DNA from: Bacteroides sp.
GTDB taxonomy: Bacteria; Bacteroidota; Bacteroidia; Bacteroidales; Muribaculaceae
Assembly: GCA_014801585.1 (NCBI GenBank)
Contig: JAAVDX010000001.1
Coordinates: forward strand, 106,966-170,965
Direction: 5' to 3'
DNA: 64,000 nucleotides
Position numbers and translations under genes: made by a program. The notes beneath the pieces are model-generated. The model was given only the letters and a program-made list of their open reading frames with translations. It made no database searches and was not told the origin of the DNA. Below, in pieces: positions 47,448-57,442 of this stretch (its first letter is position 1; the number at the start of each line of letters is the position of its first letter).

Positions 47448-49235
47448 TCAGACTTCCGCGGGTTTGAACTGATGCTTTACTCCTTCTACGACGTTAAGCA
47501 TGAAGTCGCCAAGTTTTTCGGCTTCGCCGATGAGGTCCATGAAGAATATGCCTTCCTGATAGTCGTAGACTTTATTATTGATATTGTAGATATTATCGTC
47601 GCGAAGGCGATTGCGGAAGTTGTTGATTTCACGCTCTTTGTTGTAGGCAGTGATAATCTTGGAGTCTTCCGGAGTCTCCATCTCGCGAAGGAGTTCGAGC
47701 ATATTTTTCATCGCTCCCTCTACCATGTCATACATCAGATCGATTTCTTTCATCACGCCGCCGTCGAAGTTGACGTGGATCTGATTCTTGCGGTTGAGGG
47801 TCTTGGCAATATTGTAGCAGCTATCGGCAATTGATTCGATCTCCGACACGACACGCAACATTCCGGCTACTCTCATCTTACCTTCCGGACTCAGTCGGCC
47901 TTCGGCTATCTTATTGAGGAATGTGCCGATCTCTATCTCCATCCGGTCGGAGATCTCTTCATATTTCTCTATACGGGAGAAGAGATTGGTATATTCGGGG
48001 TCTTTTTCATCCATGTGGATGAGTTTGCGGGCCATCTCAAGCATCCTGCTGACACGTTCGGCATAGACTACGATCTCTTTCTGAGCCTGGGTGATGTTGA
48101 GCTCTGACGTGCCCATCATGCCTCGACCGATAAATTTGAGTGAGAATTCTTCGTCGGAGTCTTTATGACGCTGCGGCATAATCCAGCATACAATCTTTAC
48201 ATAAAGATTTGTAAACCATATCATTACGAAAAGATTGCAGGTATTAAACACTGTCGGGAACATCGCAAGCGCGAATGCCATGGAGGCCTGGGCCTTGGCG
48301 GTAAGTCCACCGGTAGGAGTAAGAAGGGTTGAATCGGCCATGGCCATATCTTCGGCCCGGGTGATGTCGAGAGGATTCAGTCCTTCGAGCCAGTATGTGA
48401 TGTCAGCTACAAGGGTGACGAAGGGCTTGAAGATAATCAAGACTATTATTGAGCCTAACACGTTGAACAGCACGTGGCCCATTGCCGTGCGCTTCGCAGC
48501 GAGGTTACCGCTTAGAGATGCAAGCACCGGCGTGATGGTCGTACCAATGTTTCCGCCCAGGATAATGGCGCAGCCAAGTTCGTAGTTGATCCAGCCTTGC
48601 GAACACATTATAAGAGTAATGGCGAAGGTAGCGGCCGAACTCTGAGCTACCATCGTCACGATTATACCGATAAAGAAGAAGATGAGCACTGACCCGTAGC
48701 CAAGGGTGGTATATTTGGTCAGAAACTGCAGCATCTCAGGATTTTCCTGAAGATTGGGGACATAGTGGGAGATGAGATCAAGACCCATGAAGAGGAAGCA
48801 GAAACCGATAAGGAACTCACCCATCGATTTATATGTGGATTTCTTCATGAAGAGCATCGGCACGCCCACTGCCAAGAGCAGAATACTATAGTCGGATATG
48901 CTGACTTCAAAGGAGAAGGCGGAGATGATCCATGTGGTAACTGTCGTGCCGACATTGGCACCGAATATCACGGCCATTGCCTGGCCAAGCGACATAAGAC
49001 CGGCATTCACGAAACTGACCACCATCACCGTCGAGGCCGACGATGACTGAATAAGAGCCGTGATAAGGATTCCCGTAAGGACACCGGTCACACGATTCTT
49101 GGTCATTATCCCGAGGATGTTACGCAGACGGTCGCCCGCGACCTTCTGCAGACCCTCACTCATCACCTTCATTCCGTAAAGGAAAAGGCAGACCGAACCC
49201 AAAAGGGCAATGAAGTCAAAGATTGAGTAATTCAT
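47448..49235 (-). CDS. Na/Pi cotransporter family protein with PhoU-like C-terminus
   Basis: 'LFLYGMKVMSEGLQKVAGDRLRNIL', 'TALIQSSSASTVMVVSFVNAGLM', 'GANVGTTVTTW'. Confidence 0.93.
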   Translation of the reverse strand: MNYSIFDFIALLGSVCLFLYGMKVMSEGLQKVAGDRLRNILGIMTKNRVTGVLTGILITALIQSSSASTVMVVSFVNAGLMSLGQAMAVIFGANVGTTVTTWIISAFSFEVSISDYSILLLAVGVPMLFMKKSTYKSMGEFLIGFCFLFMGLDLISHYVPNLQENPEMLQFLTKYTTLGYGSVLIFFFIGIIVTMVAQSSAATFAITLIMCSQGWINYELGCAIILGGNIGTTITPVLASLSGNLAAKRTAMGHVLFNVLGSIIVLIIFKPFVTLVADITYWLEGLNPLDITRAEDMAMADSTLLTPTGGLTAKAQASMAFALAMFPTVFNTCNLFVMIWFTNLYVKIVCWIMPQRHKDSDEEFSLKFIGRGMMGTSELNITQAQKEIVVYAERVSRMLEMARKLIHMDEKDPEYTNLFSRIEKYEEISDRMEIEIGTFLNKIAEGRLSPEGKMRVAGMLRVVSEIESIADSCYNIAKTLNRKNQIHVNFDGGVMKEIDLMYDMVEGAMKNMLELLREMETPEDSKIITAYNKEREINNFRNRLRDDNIYNINNKVYDYQEGIFFMDLIGEAEKLGDFMLNVVEGVKHQFKPAEV

Positions 49236-49276
49236 TATATCTGTCTATAGTAGTAATCTATATCTGTCTATAGTGG
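49236..49276. repeat. 23-bp tandem repeat upstream of Na/Pi symporter
   Basis: TATATCTGTCTATAGTAGTAATC / TATATCTGTCTATAGTGGTAAGT. Confidence 0.75.
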
Positions 49277-49448
49277 TAAGTTATATCTCTTAAACGCCTT
49301 TAACTTTAAGGCGGTTTAAGCTAAGGAAGCCGAAATCGAAGATAAAAATATCCAACCCCGATCTTTCCCGACTACAAAATTAAAACAATCTTTCCAAATT
49401 CCCATCCTCCTCCCCCTTTTTTCTCACTCTTTTGTCAAGATCTCTTAT

Positions 49449-50312
49449 TCATCTGCCTGCATAGGCCGCATATTTCAGAAGTTCGGGACGGAATTCGAAA
49501 TGCATCGTATCGTAGTGATACCACGCTCCTCCCCAGATGAAACCATGCTTCTGGAATATTTCCACTATCTCACGTGGAATACGATTGGCATATTCCACCG
49601 GTTTGTTCTCATCGTTGCTGCCGCTTTTCCATAGCCAGTAGTCGGATTTATCCACTCCTATGTCGAAGGCAATTCCGTAGGAATGTGCGCTCATCCGCTT
49701 CGCTCCTCTCACGGGACGCCAATAGAAAGTACCCGAACTTTTGAGATAGGGCCGTAATTCCGGATAACCGGTTAACTCCCGCGCAACGGCTCGAAGGGAA
49801 TCGGCAGCACCGTTGACCGACATAAACTTTACCCTCTCTCCAAACCATTCCACATCCACCAGTTTCTTCCTGACCTCTTCCGCGCTCGAGCCATACATAG
49901 CCTTAAACAAGGCTTCCGATCGACTCCGACCCGGATCAAACTGAAAGGCCGGTTTGGGGTCGGGCAAGGAATAGACGTCATAGAACATATCCTCGATGTC
50001 GCTGTCGTCAAGGCGCCCCATGAAATCTTTCTGCTTCCCGTCGTCATACACAAGTTTATCACCGGAGACCATCACCACAAAGTTATCTTTAATCTCCTTT
50101 ATACAATCAGGATAGGCCTCTAAAAGCGCAAGAGACTGCGCAGGCATCTGAGATGCCTCCACAGTCTCTTCATTCTCCATTACTTCCTCCGCCGCCGAGT
50201 CGGCCGAGTCGGCCTCACGGGATGCAGACAGCCGATTCTTCGACTCGCTGCAACCGTAGCCGATCATCATCGCCAGCGGCAACGCAAGCAATAAATATCT
50301 GAATTTATTCAT
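49449..50312 (-). CDS. M15-like peptidase (D-Ala-D-Ala carboxypeptidase-like) lipoprotein
   Basis: 'AKRMSAHSYGIAFDIGVDKSDYW' ... 'GGAWYHYDTMHFEFRPELL'. Confidence 0.8.
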   Translation of the reverse strand: MNKFRYLLLALPLAMMIGYGCSESKNRLSASREADSADSAAEEVMENEETVEASQMPAQSLALLEAYPDCIKEIKDNFVVMVSGDKLVYDDGKQKDFMGRLDDSDIEDMFYDVYSLPDPKPAFQFDPGRSRSEALFKAMYGSSAEEVRKKLVDVEWFGERVKFMSVNGAADSLRAVARELTGYPELRPYLKSSGTFYWRPVRGAKRMSAHSYGIAFDIGVDKSDYWLWKSGSNDENKPVEYANRIPREIVEIFQKHGFIWGGAWYHYDTMHFEFRPELLKYAAYAGR

Positions 50313-51405
50313 GAGCTTTTATAAATGCTACATTTGCGCTCTCGACCGCGTTGAAATCAGTGACGTTGCGCGTAACGGGCGAATAATCAGAGAAATTACT
50401 AAAATAATTTATAAGATCATCGCTCTGGAATATATATCCGTGACTTGCGAAAATCGCATTTCTGAGCAGGCGGAGCTCGGCCGAGTCGTAACCCTGAATA
50501 TCCGCTTCCGTCAGTCGGGTTGTGGACAGATAATCGAATTGCCCGAGACTTCCTGAAGAGGGGATTCCTGAGGCCTTTTTGGGATTATTGGCCTTTTCTT
50601 TCTTATACTCGGCATATTCATTACCGCTATAGCCGGCGAATTTCGTAAGCTGTACGGGTGATATGTTCCATTTTATCTTTGCATTGCTGAGTCGGTCAGC
50701 TATTCTCGTAATAGTGATAGTCTTGCTTTCACCTTTTTTCAGATCCATTCCGTCATGGCTATAGGGAACGATAGCGTTAGGAACAGTGCCATCCGAACTT
50801 TGTGGTATTGATGCGGTGTAGCCGATGGTATAATCCGAACCCTGGATATCCACATTGGAATTATTAGTGAGGGTGAGAGACCACGTCGAATTCATACCTT
50901 CCGCATACTTACGCGGAGTCACTATGCATTTACCCGGAGTAATGGAAATTATATTGTCAGGTGATGATTTTCTTGCAATCCACGCGAAGAAGCTCGAGTC
51001 TTTCATAAGTTCATCCATCTCTATGTCGGTCATCCCTTTCTTCACCATACCGGTCTTCTTGGCGATATCAAGTTTCTCCTGCGGGAAAGCAGCCAGACCG
51101 GCGGATTCGACAATAGTCATTGTGCCGTCTTTCTCCTCTACAAATTCCATGTAGGCGACCTTACCGAAGTTGGCTCTCACTCTGTCAGTACCCTTCACCG
51201 GCTCGATTTCAATCTCCTCAAAATCTTTGGCAAAACCGATCGAATCGAATTCAGCTTCAGGATACACCTCCTTCAGTTCATCGACTTCATTTCCTTTAAC
51301 ATAGCCGGCAACCTGCTCGGCAAATTCCTTCTTCTTGCCATCCGAACAGCTTGCGACAAAGGCCATGAGCATTAAGCCCCACACGAACAACTTTTTCATA
51401 TTCAC
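50305..51405 (-). CDS. YARHG-domain lipoprotein
   Basis: Lipobox VASC; 'LRLLRNAIFASHGYIFQSDDLINYFSNFSDYSPV'. Confidence 0.8.
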   Translation of the reverse strand: MNMKKLFVWGLMLMAFVASCSDGKKKEFAEQVAGYVKGNEVDELKEVYPEAEFDSIGFAKDFEEIEIEPVKGTDRVRANFGKVAYMEFVEEKDGTMTIVESAGLAAFPQEKLDIAKKTGMVKKGMTDIEMDELMKDSSFFAWIARKSSPDNIISITPGKCIVTPRKYAEGMNSTWSLTLTNNSNVDIQGSDYTIGYTASIPQSSDGTVPNAIVPYSHDGMDLKKGESKTITITRIADRLSNAKIKWNISPVQLTKFAGYSGNEYAEYKKEKANNPKKASGIPSSGSLGQFDYLSTTRLTEADIQGYDSAELRLLRNAIFASHGYIFQSDDLINYFSNFSDYSPVTRNVTDFNAVESANVAFIKAHE

Positions 51406-51410
51406 TTTTT

Positions 51411-51488
51411 GATGTTAAGTTTCTTCAATCGTAGAGTTAACATTCTTCGATTTTAGATGTTATCTTTCTTCGATTAATTTCTTCAATA
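51411..51488. repeat. About 23-bp degenerate tandem repeat in YARHG gene leader
   Basis: Minus-strand units AATCGAAGAAAGATAACATCTAA / AATCGAAGAATGTTAACTCTACG / ATTGAAGAAACTTAACATCAAAA. Confidence 0.7.
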
Positions 51489-51761
51489 ATCCGCAAATAT
51501 ACCAATCTCTCCCCTCTTTACCAAATTCTTTCTGAGTCTTTTTGGATATTCCTCTGATTCTATTGGATATTCCTATATTACAACTTGTTCTTTAAACGGA
51601 TTGGAGAGAAGTTAAAAATTTCCGTAAGCGGCATATTGCTTCCCATCATTTTCCTCTCTTCTTCCTCTCTTCTCTTTCCTCCTCTGGTAGTTTACTGGAG
51701 GCAGTCCGAGGCGCGGTGGGCAGCTCGGGGCAGGAGGCAGCCGTGGAGCCGTCGGGCCTGA

Positions 51762-53306
51762 TCAATAGATCTGGCCGTAGGATTCGCGATCGAGGGAGCG
51801 GTAGCCGAGGGCTTCGGAGAGATGGCGAAGTTCGATCTTCTCGCTGGAGTCAAGGTCGGCTATCGTGCGGGCTACGCGCAGGATGCGGTCGAAGGCTCGG
51901 GCTGACATGCTTAGCTTTTCCATCTTCTCTTTCAGTTTAGCCATTCCGGCTTCGTCAGGCCATGCAAATTCATGCAGCAGACGGGAGTTCATCTGTGCAT
52001 TGCAGTGGATACCCGGATAGTTCTTATAGCGCTCTTGCTGAATCTTGCGGGCGGCTATTACTCTCTCGCGGATTGCTGCCGAAGGTTCGCCCGGTTCGCG
52101 CGAGGCGAGCTGGTCGAAATCTACGGGCTGTATCTCTATCTGGATATCTATGCGGTCGAGCAACGGACCGGAAATCTTGTTCATATATCGGTTCACCTGT
52201 CCGGGCTGACACGTGCAGCGCTTCTTGGGATGGCCGTAATATCCACACGGACAGGGATTCATCGAGGCCACGAGCATGAACGATGCCGGATAGTCAACAC
52301 TGTATTTCGCCCGACTCACAGTAATTACCCGATCTTCAATGGGTTGGCGCATCACTTCCAATACCTGCCGAGGGAATTCCGGAAATTCGTCGAGAAACAA
52401 CACACCATTATGACTAAGTGAAATCTCACCGGGCATCGGATTAGCTCCGCCTCCTACCAGGGCTACAGGTGAGACCGTATGGTGGGGTGTGCGGAAGGGG
52501 CGTGTGGTCATCAACATAGATCCGCGGGAAAGTTTGCCGGCTACGGAGTGGATTTTGGTGGTCTCAAGAGCTTCGGCCATGCTGAGCGGAGGAAGAATCG
52601 ATGGGAGACGTTTTGCCAGCATCGATTTTCCCGCGCCGGGAGGACCTACCATTATCAGATTGTGGCCACCGGCACAGGCTACTTCAAAGGCCCGCTTTAC
52701 GGTCTCTTGCCCCTTCACTTCAGAGAAGTCGAAATCAAACTGATTAGCCGAGGCCGCGAATATCGCTCGCGTATCAATCACAGTCGGCTGTATATCCGAT
52801 TCCCCTTTCAGCAAGGCTATCACCTCCTTAAGATGTTTCACGCCATAGACTTCCACCTTATTCACAACAGCGGCTTCCGTCACATTATCATCGGGTACAA
52901 TCAGGCGCTTAAATCCTAATTCGCGGGCTTTCACTGCCATAGGTAATGCACCGGGGACGGGTAATACCGAACCGTCGAGGGCCAACTCACCGAGCATCAT
53001 ATAGTCGCCGAGATCGGGCACGATGATCTGCTCATCGGCCACCAACATTCCGACAGCCATAGGGAGGTCGAATCCGGCCCCCTCTTTCTTCACATCGGCG
53101 GGGGCAAGGTTGATCACGACATTCTTCCTCACGGGTTGTGCACCGCTGTACTTGATAGCACTGAGCACACGCTGATGACTCTCCTTGACGGAAGCATCGG
53201 GCAAACCGACAATTAGAAATCCGCAGCCGCGGTCGACACTGGTCTCTATAACTACCTGCCGGGCTTCAATCCCATGTATGGCAGCCGAATATACTTTTGA
53301 CAACAC
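51762..53306 (-). CDS. yifB: YifB family Mg chelatase-like AAA ATPase
   Basis: 'VGPPGAGKSMLAKRLPSILPPL', 'FRTPHHTVSPVALVGGG', 'FLDEFPEFPRQVLEVMRQP', 'MNPCPCGYYG'. Confidence 0.95.
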   Translation of the reverse strand: MLSKVYSAAIHGIEARQVVIETSVDRGCGFLIVGLPDASVKESHQRVLSAIKYSGAQPVRKNVVINLAPADVKKEGAGFDLPMAVGMLVADEQIIVPDLGDYMMLGELALDGSVLPVPGALPMAVKARELGFKRLIVPDDNVTEAAVVNKVEVYGVKHLKEVIALLKGESDIQPTVIDTRAIFAASANQFDFDFSEVKGQETVKRAFEVACAGGHNLIMVGPPGAGKSMLAKRLPSILPPLSMAEALETTKIHSVAGKLSRGSMLMTTRPFRTPHHTVSPVALVGGGANPMPGEISLSHNGVLFLDEFPEFPRQVLEVMRQPIEDRVITVSRAKYSVDYPASFMLVASMNPCPCGYYGHPKKRCTCQPGQVNRYMNKISGPLLDRIDIQIEIQPVDFDQLASREPGEPSAAIRERVIAARKIQQERYKNYPGIHCNAQMNSRLLHEFAWPDEAGMAKLKEKMEKLSMSARAFDRILRVARTIADLDSSEKIELRHLSEALGYRSLDRESYGQIY

Positions 53307-53357
53307 GTTATTTCAGGGTGGATTTTGGGTTCTGATTTAGAGAGATTCCGAGGTTGA

Positions 53358-54470
53358 TTATTTTTTGAGGGGGCGGAGTAGGCGAAGTGCTGTTTTACCG
53401 TCGGCTCCGGCATAAACTATCTTGCCGTCGGCTCCGGCCACAATCCACCAGGGAGTTGACGCAACTCCCATCGCCATCAGGTCGGGGTCGGCAAATCCTC
53501 GGGGAGCCCATGCGCGGAGCGTATGTTTAAGAGAGTCGGACTGCACGGGATAGACCCAAGCCGTAGAATCGGAGTCGAGACAGAAATCGGCGATAATAAT
53601 CCGGGCAGAATCGCCACGCCATGCAGCAATGCGTCGTAACGAATCGATATCTACCCGACGCTTCTCATCGGAACGGCTCCAGAAATACATCAGGGTCGGA
53701 GTTCCTCCGCTTTTCAGGCGTAGTGTGTCAATATTGCGGATATAGCTCTTCACTATGATATCCTTGAGCGGGGATTCTCCTTTGCCGTAGGTGGAAGTCA
53801 GTTGGGTCGCGGTCAGCATATCCTGCCGATTTATGAGGTCGGAATACTTATCGGTGAGTTCTTCCTTATCAAGCAATTCCAACAGACGCTTAAACTCTTT
53901 TGCATCAATCGAAGAGTCGAAATAGGTGCCCAAAATTATGAGGGCGGCGGGCGAATCGGCATGTGCCTCTACAAATTCCGCTATCTTTGCGTTGAGCGAG
54001 CGATGGATGCCTTCGGCCCCGGCATCGTTGCGCGAAATGGCGGTCTTAAGGATATCTTTGTTTGCAAGTCGCCATTCCGTAAGGAGTTTATTGGTCTTGT
54101 TCCCCTCTATTGTCCAATCCAGCGGGTCGGCATCGTCACCCTTCAGAACGATATCGTCTCCCCGCTCGGCAAAAATGACGCAGGAAGGTACTGTATATCG
54201 GTCGGCATAGAGATAGACAACCGTAGGATTCTTTGTGGCACATTTCAGTTCGCCTTTACCGGCTGCGACGGCTACAGCGGCCTCGACCATCAGACCGCGT
54301 TTAGGACTTGACGCGTAATAGGCTACGCGATAGGTAGATGAAACCGCAGGCGGTAACTCAATTTTTATATTGAACTCATTTCTGATACAGCCACCCGTCA
54401 ACAGACAGATAAGCAACAGCACAATCTGAAAGCCACTATGCAGCTTATGATGTGATAATAATCGCTTCAT
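53358..54470 (-). CDS. DUF5106/thioredoxin-fold-like lipoprotein
   Basis: Lipobox TGGC; 'TPTLMYFWSRSDEKRRVDIDSLRRIAA'; 'GVASTPWWIVAGADGKIVYAGADG'. Confidence 0.7.
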   Translation of the reverse strand: MKRLLSHHKLHSGFQIVLLLICLLTGGCIRNEFNIKIELPPAVSSTYRVAYYASSPKRGLMVEAAVAVAAGKGELKCATKNPTVVYLYADRYTVPSCVIFAERGDDIVLKGDDADPLDWTIEGNKTNKLLTEWRLANKDILKTAISRNDAGAEGIHRSLNAKIAEFVEAHADSPAALIILGTYFDSSIDAKEFKRLLELLDKEELTDKYSDLINRQDMLTATQLTSTYGKGESPLKDIIVKSYIRNIDTLRLKSGGTPTLMYFWSRSDEKRRVDIDSLRRIAAWRGDSARIIIADFCLDSDSTAWVYPVQSDSLKHTLRAWAPRGFADPDLMAMGVASTPWWIVAGADGKIVYAGADGKTALRLLRPLKK

Positions 54471-54506
54471 ACGGCAAATTTACGATTTTTTTCGTAAATT
54501 TGCCGT

Positions 54507-55403
54507 ATGACTCGTGATTTATTTAGCCGATACGTCTGGATTGTCGATACTTTCCTGCGCAATGAGAAACTGACCCGGGAGGAATTCAACCGCCTTTGGG
54601 AGAAATGTCATCTCTCGGACGGACGTCCGATGCCGGAACGTACTTTTTACCACTATCGTCGCTCTATTGAAGAGAATTTCCATCTTGATATCCTTTGCAA
54701 TCGGGCCGGAGAGTTTTATATCGACCCGAAAAGCGTAAGCCGCAACCGCACTCTTACCAACTGGATGCTCGACAGTTATGCAGTCAACGGGGCAATCTCG
54801 GAGACTCCGCGCGCTTCGGGGCGCGTGGAGGTGGAGGATGTGCCCTCAGCACGCGAATTTCTCCCTACGGTTCTCTCGGCAATCAATAAGTCAAAGATAA
54901 TCAGTTTCACGTATGCCGGCTTCTCGCGCTCCCGGCCGGAACGCGACATCCTCTTCGCGCCTTATTTTTTGAAGCGCTATAAGCAGCGATGGTATATGCT
55001 CGGGTATAAGGAGAAAAGCCGGGATATCCGCACCTACGCACTCGACCGCGTGCGACAGATGGTCATCACTGATCGCGACTTCACTCTACCTCCCGATGAG
55101 AAGGCAGAGCATTATTTCGGGCATATTATCGGAGTTACCACCTCCAAAGCCCCGGTTCGCCGAGTGGTACTCCGCGCCACCCCGACCCAGGCGAAATATT
55201 TCCGGGCTCTACCACTCCATCCGTCGCAGCACGAAGAGGAGACCCACGACGATTACTCACTCTTCTGCTATGAGTTGCAACTGAATTATGAACTCGTGCA
55301 CGAACTCATGTCGCTCGGCGATTCAGTGCGAGTGATTGAGCCGGCTGAACTCAGGGTGATGGTAAAAGAGGCTCTGAAAGCAGCTCTCGACCAATACGAC
55401 TGA
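54507..55403 (+). CDS. WYL-domain transcriptional regulator
   Basis: 'ISFTYAGFSRSRPERDILFAPYFLKRYKQRWYMLGYKEKSRDIRTYALDRV'. Confidence 0.9.
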   Translation: MTRDLFSRYVWIVDTFLRNEKLTREEFNRLWEKCHLSDGRPMPERTFYHYRRSIEENFHLDILCNRAGEFYIDPKSVSRNRTLTNWMLDSYAVNGAISETPRASGRVEVEDVPSAREFLPTVLSAINKSKIISFTYAGFSRSRPERDILFAPYFLKRYKQRWYMLGYKEKSRDIRTYALDRVRQMVITDRDFTLPPDEKAEHYFGHIIGVTTSKAPVRRVVLRATPTQAKYFRALPLHPSQHEEETHDDYSLFCYELQLNYELVHELMSLGDSVRVIEPAELRVMVKEALKAALDQYD

Positions 55404-55461
55404 CCAATTATCCAATACCACCGACCGGTCATCCAGTACGACTGACCGGTTATCCACGTGG
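55397..55461. repeat. Three imperfect 20-22 bp tandem repeats starting in the WYL stop codon
   Basis: CGACTGACCAATTATCCAATAC / CACCGACCGGTCATCCAGTA / CGACTGACCGGTTATCCACGT. Confidence 0.7.
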
Positions 55462-55478
55462 CTTAGGGATGAAAAAGA

Positions 55479-55506
55479 GCCGCACCGCTCGTGAGAGCGA
55501 TGCGGC
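55479..55506. terminator. Hairpin between convergent WYL gene and fabF
   Basis: GCCGCACCGCTC gtga GAGCGATGCGGC. Confidence 0.7.
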
Positions 55507-55561
55507 CTGTATAAATCAATTCAAGTTATCCTGAGATAACATTTATCTTTACATTGAATGA

Positions 55562-56827
55562 TTAATCCTTGTATTCTTTGAGGATTACGCAGGCATTGTG
55601 GCCTCCGAAACCGAAGGTGTTGGAGAGGACAGCTTTGATCTCACGCTCCTGAGCCTTGTTGAAGGTGAAGTTGAGATTGTAGTCGATCTCCGGATCGTTG
55701 TCGCCTTCAGTGTGGTTGATTGTGGGGGGCACGATGTTGTCGTTGATTGCTTTGACGCTGAAGAGAGCCTCGATAGCACCGGCAGCACCGAGGAGGTGTC
55801 CGGTCATAGACTTAGTGGAGCTGAGGTTCATCTTGTAGGCGTGGTCGCCGAATACCTGCTGGATAGCTTTCACCTCGGAGAGGTCGCCGACCGGAGTCGA
55901 GGTACCGTGCATGTTGATGTAGTCGATGTCTTCGGGTTTCATGCCGGCGTCACGGAGAGCGTTTTCCATTACGAGACGCGCACCGAGACCTTCGGGGTGA
56001 GTTGCAGTGATATGATAAGCGTCGGCGCTAAGACCGCCGCCTGCGACTTCTGCATAGATGTGAGCGCCACGAGCCTTTGCGTGCTCGAGTTCTTCAAGCA
56101 CGAGGGCCACTGCGCCTTCGCCGATAACGAATCCATCGCGAGAGCCGCTGAAGGGGCGAGAAGCGCCTTCGGGATCATCGTTGCGAGTGGAAAGAGCTTT
56201 CATAGAGTTGAATCCACCCACGCCGGCGGGATAGATAGCTGCTTCGGCGCCACCGGCTACGATTGCGTCGGCCTGGCCGAGGCGAATCAGATTGAAGGCG
56301 TCGATAAGAGCATTGTTGGATGATGCGCAGGCAGAAACGGTGCCGAAATTCGGGCCGTGGAAGCCGTGGTCGATAGAGATATGACCTGAGGCGATGTCGG
56401 CGATCATCTTAGGAATGAAGAAAGGATTGTATTTGGGACCCTTGTCAGCATTTTTGGCGTAATAGCCGGCTTCTTCTTCGAAAGTGTGGAGACCACCGAT
56501 ACCGGCAGCCATAATCACGCCTACGCGATTCTTGTCAACGCCCTCCTCAGAATCGAGTTTGGCATCGTCGATAGCTTCCTGCGCGGCTACGAGAGCATAC
56601 TGAGCATAGAGATCAAGCTGGCGGAGCTTTTTACGGTCGAAGTGCTCTTCGGGCTTGAAGTCCTTCACCTCGCAAGCAAACTGCGTCTTGAAAAGCGAGG
56701 CGTCGAAGTGAGTGATTGGGCCTGCACCGCTCTTACCTGCAACTGCATTCTTCCAGGTCTCCTCCACGTTGTTGCCGAGGGGGGTGAGCGCACCGAGACC
56801 GGTAACTACAACTCTTTTTAATTCCAT
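55562..56827 (-). CDS. fabF: 3-oxoacyl-ACP synthase II
   Basis: 'RVVVTGLGALTPLGNNVEETW', 'VSACASSNNALIDAF', 'NMHGTSTPVGDLSE', 'KSMTGHLLGAAGAIEA'. Confidence 0.97.
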   Translation of the reverse strand: MELKRVVVTGLGALTPLGNNVEETWKNAVAGKSGAGPITHFDASLFKTQFACEVKDFKPEEHFDRKKLRQLDLYAQYALVAAQEAIDDAKLDSEEGVDKNRVGVIMAAGIGGLHTFEEEAGYYAKNADKGPKYNPFFIPKMIADIASGHISIDHGFHGPNFGTVSACASSNNALIDAFNLIRLGQADAIVAGGAEAAIYPAGVGGFNSMKALSTRNDDPEGASRPFSGSRDGFVIGEGAVALVLEELEHAKARGAHIYAEVAGGGLSADAYHITATHPEGLGARLVMENALRDAGMKPEDIDYINMHGTSTPVGDLSEVKAIQQVFGDHAYKMNLSSTKSMTGHLLGAAGAIEALFSVKAINDNIVPPTINHTEGDNDPEIDYNLNFTFNKAQEREIKAVLSNTFGFGGHNACVILKEYKD

Positions 56828-56936
56828 ATTCTAATTACGTGATATTCTTTAAGTTAGCTTCCATTTATCCATATTGTGCGCGCGGCCTACATCGAAGAGT
56901 ACAGGCGCTGCATGGGACGGGGGCCGAAAATTAGTA

Positions 56937-56968
56937 AGAGTCGAGTCCCCGCGAGGGGGTCCGACTCT
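56937..56968 (-). terminator. Hairpin in acpP-fabF intergenic region
   Basis: AGAGTCGaGtCCCC gcga GGGGgtCCGACTCT. Confidence 0.5.
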
Positions 56969-57001
56969 ATGCTGAATTCTTTGATATGAATAAGGGGAGG
57001 T

Positions 57002-57032
57002 CGATCTGTCGGTAAAGCATACCGACAGATCG
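57002..57032 (-). terminator. 12-bp perfect hairpin just downstream of acpP
   Basis: CGATCTGTCGGT aaagcat ACCGACAGATCG. Confidence 0.6.
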
Positions 57033-57052
57033 GCCGGCCTTTATTGGATATC

Positions 57053-57289
57053 TTATCCCTGGTGGGATTCGATGTATGCGATTGCGTCGCCTACAGTAGT
57101 GATCTTTTCAGCGTCTTCGTCGGGGATCGAGATGTTGAATTCCTTCTCGAACTCCATGATGAGCTCTACTGTGTCGAGAGAATCAGCGCCGAGGTCTTTG
57201 CTGAACTCTGCTGCGGGTGTTACTTCTGCCTCATCTACTGTGAGCTTGTCTACGATGATGTCTTTTACTCTGTTTGCGATATCAGACAT
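57053..57289 (-). CDS. acpP: Acyl carrier protein
   Basis: '[39 protein letters not shown]'. Confidence 0.98.
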   Translation of the reverse strand: MSDIANRVKDIIVDKLTVDEAEVTPAAEFSKDLGADSLDTVELIMEFEKEFNISIPDEDAEKITTVGDAIAYIESHQG

Positions 57290-57442
57290 AATGCTAATTT
57301 GTTAGTAGTTAATATTCGATGTTTTTAGTTTTCGGACTGCAAAGTAAATCAAATATTTTTAATTGAGGAAATTTTTCAGTAAAAAATGCACACTTTTTTT
57401 TCATTTTGCGCATATTTTAACCTAAATTTTCTCATTTATGAC

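Noticed and set aside
55598-56323. 241-aa + ORF inside fabF, and similar long antisense ORFs in korA (58607-59404) and pckA (9966-10430)
   Set aside because: All antisense to conserved housekeeping CDS with no own motifs.
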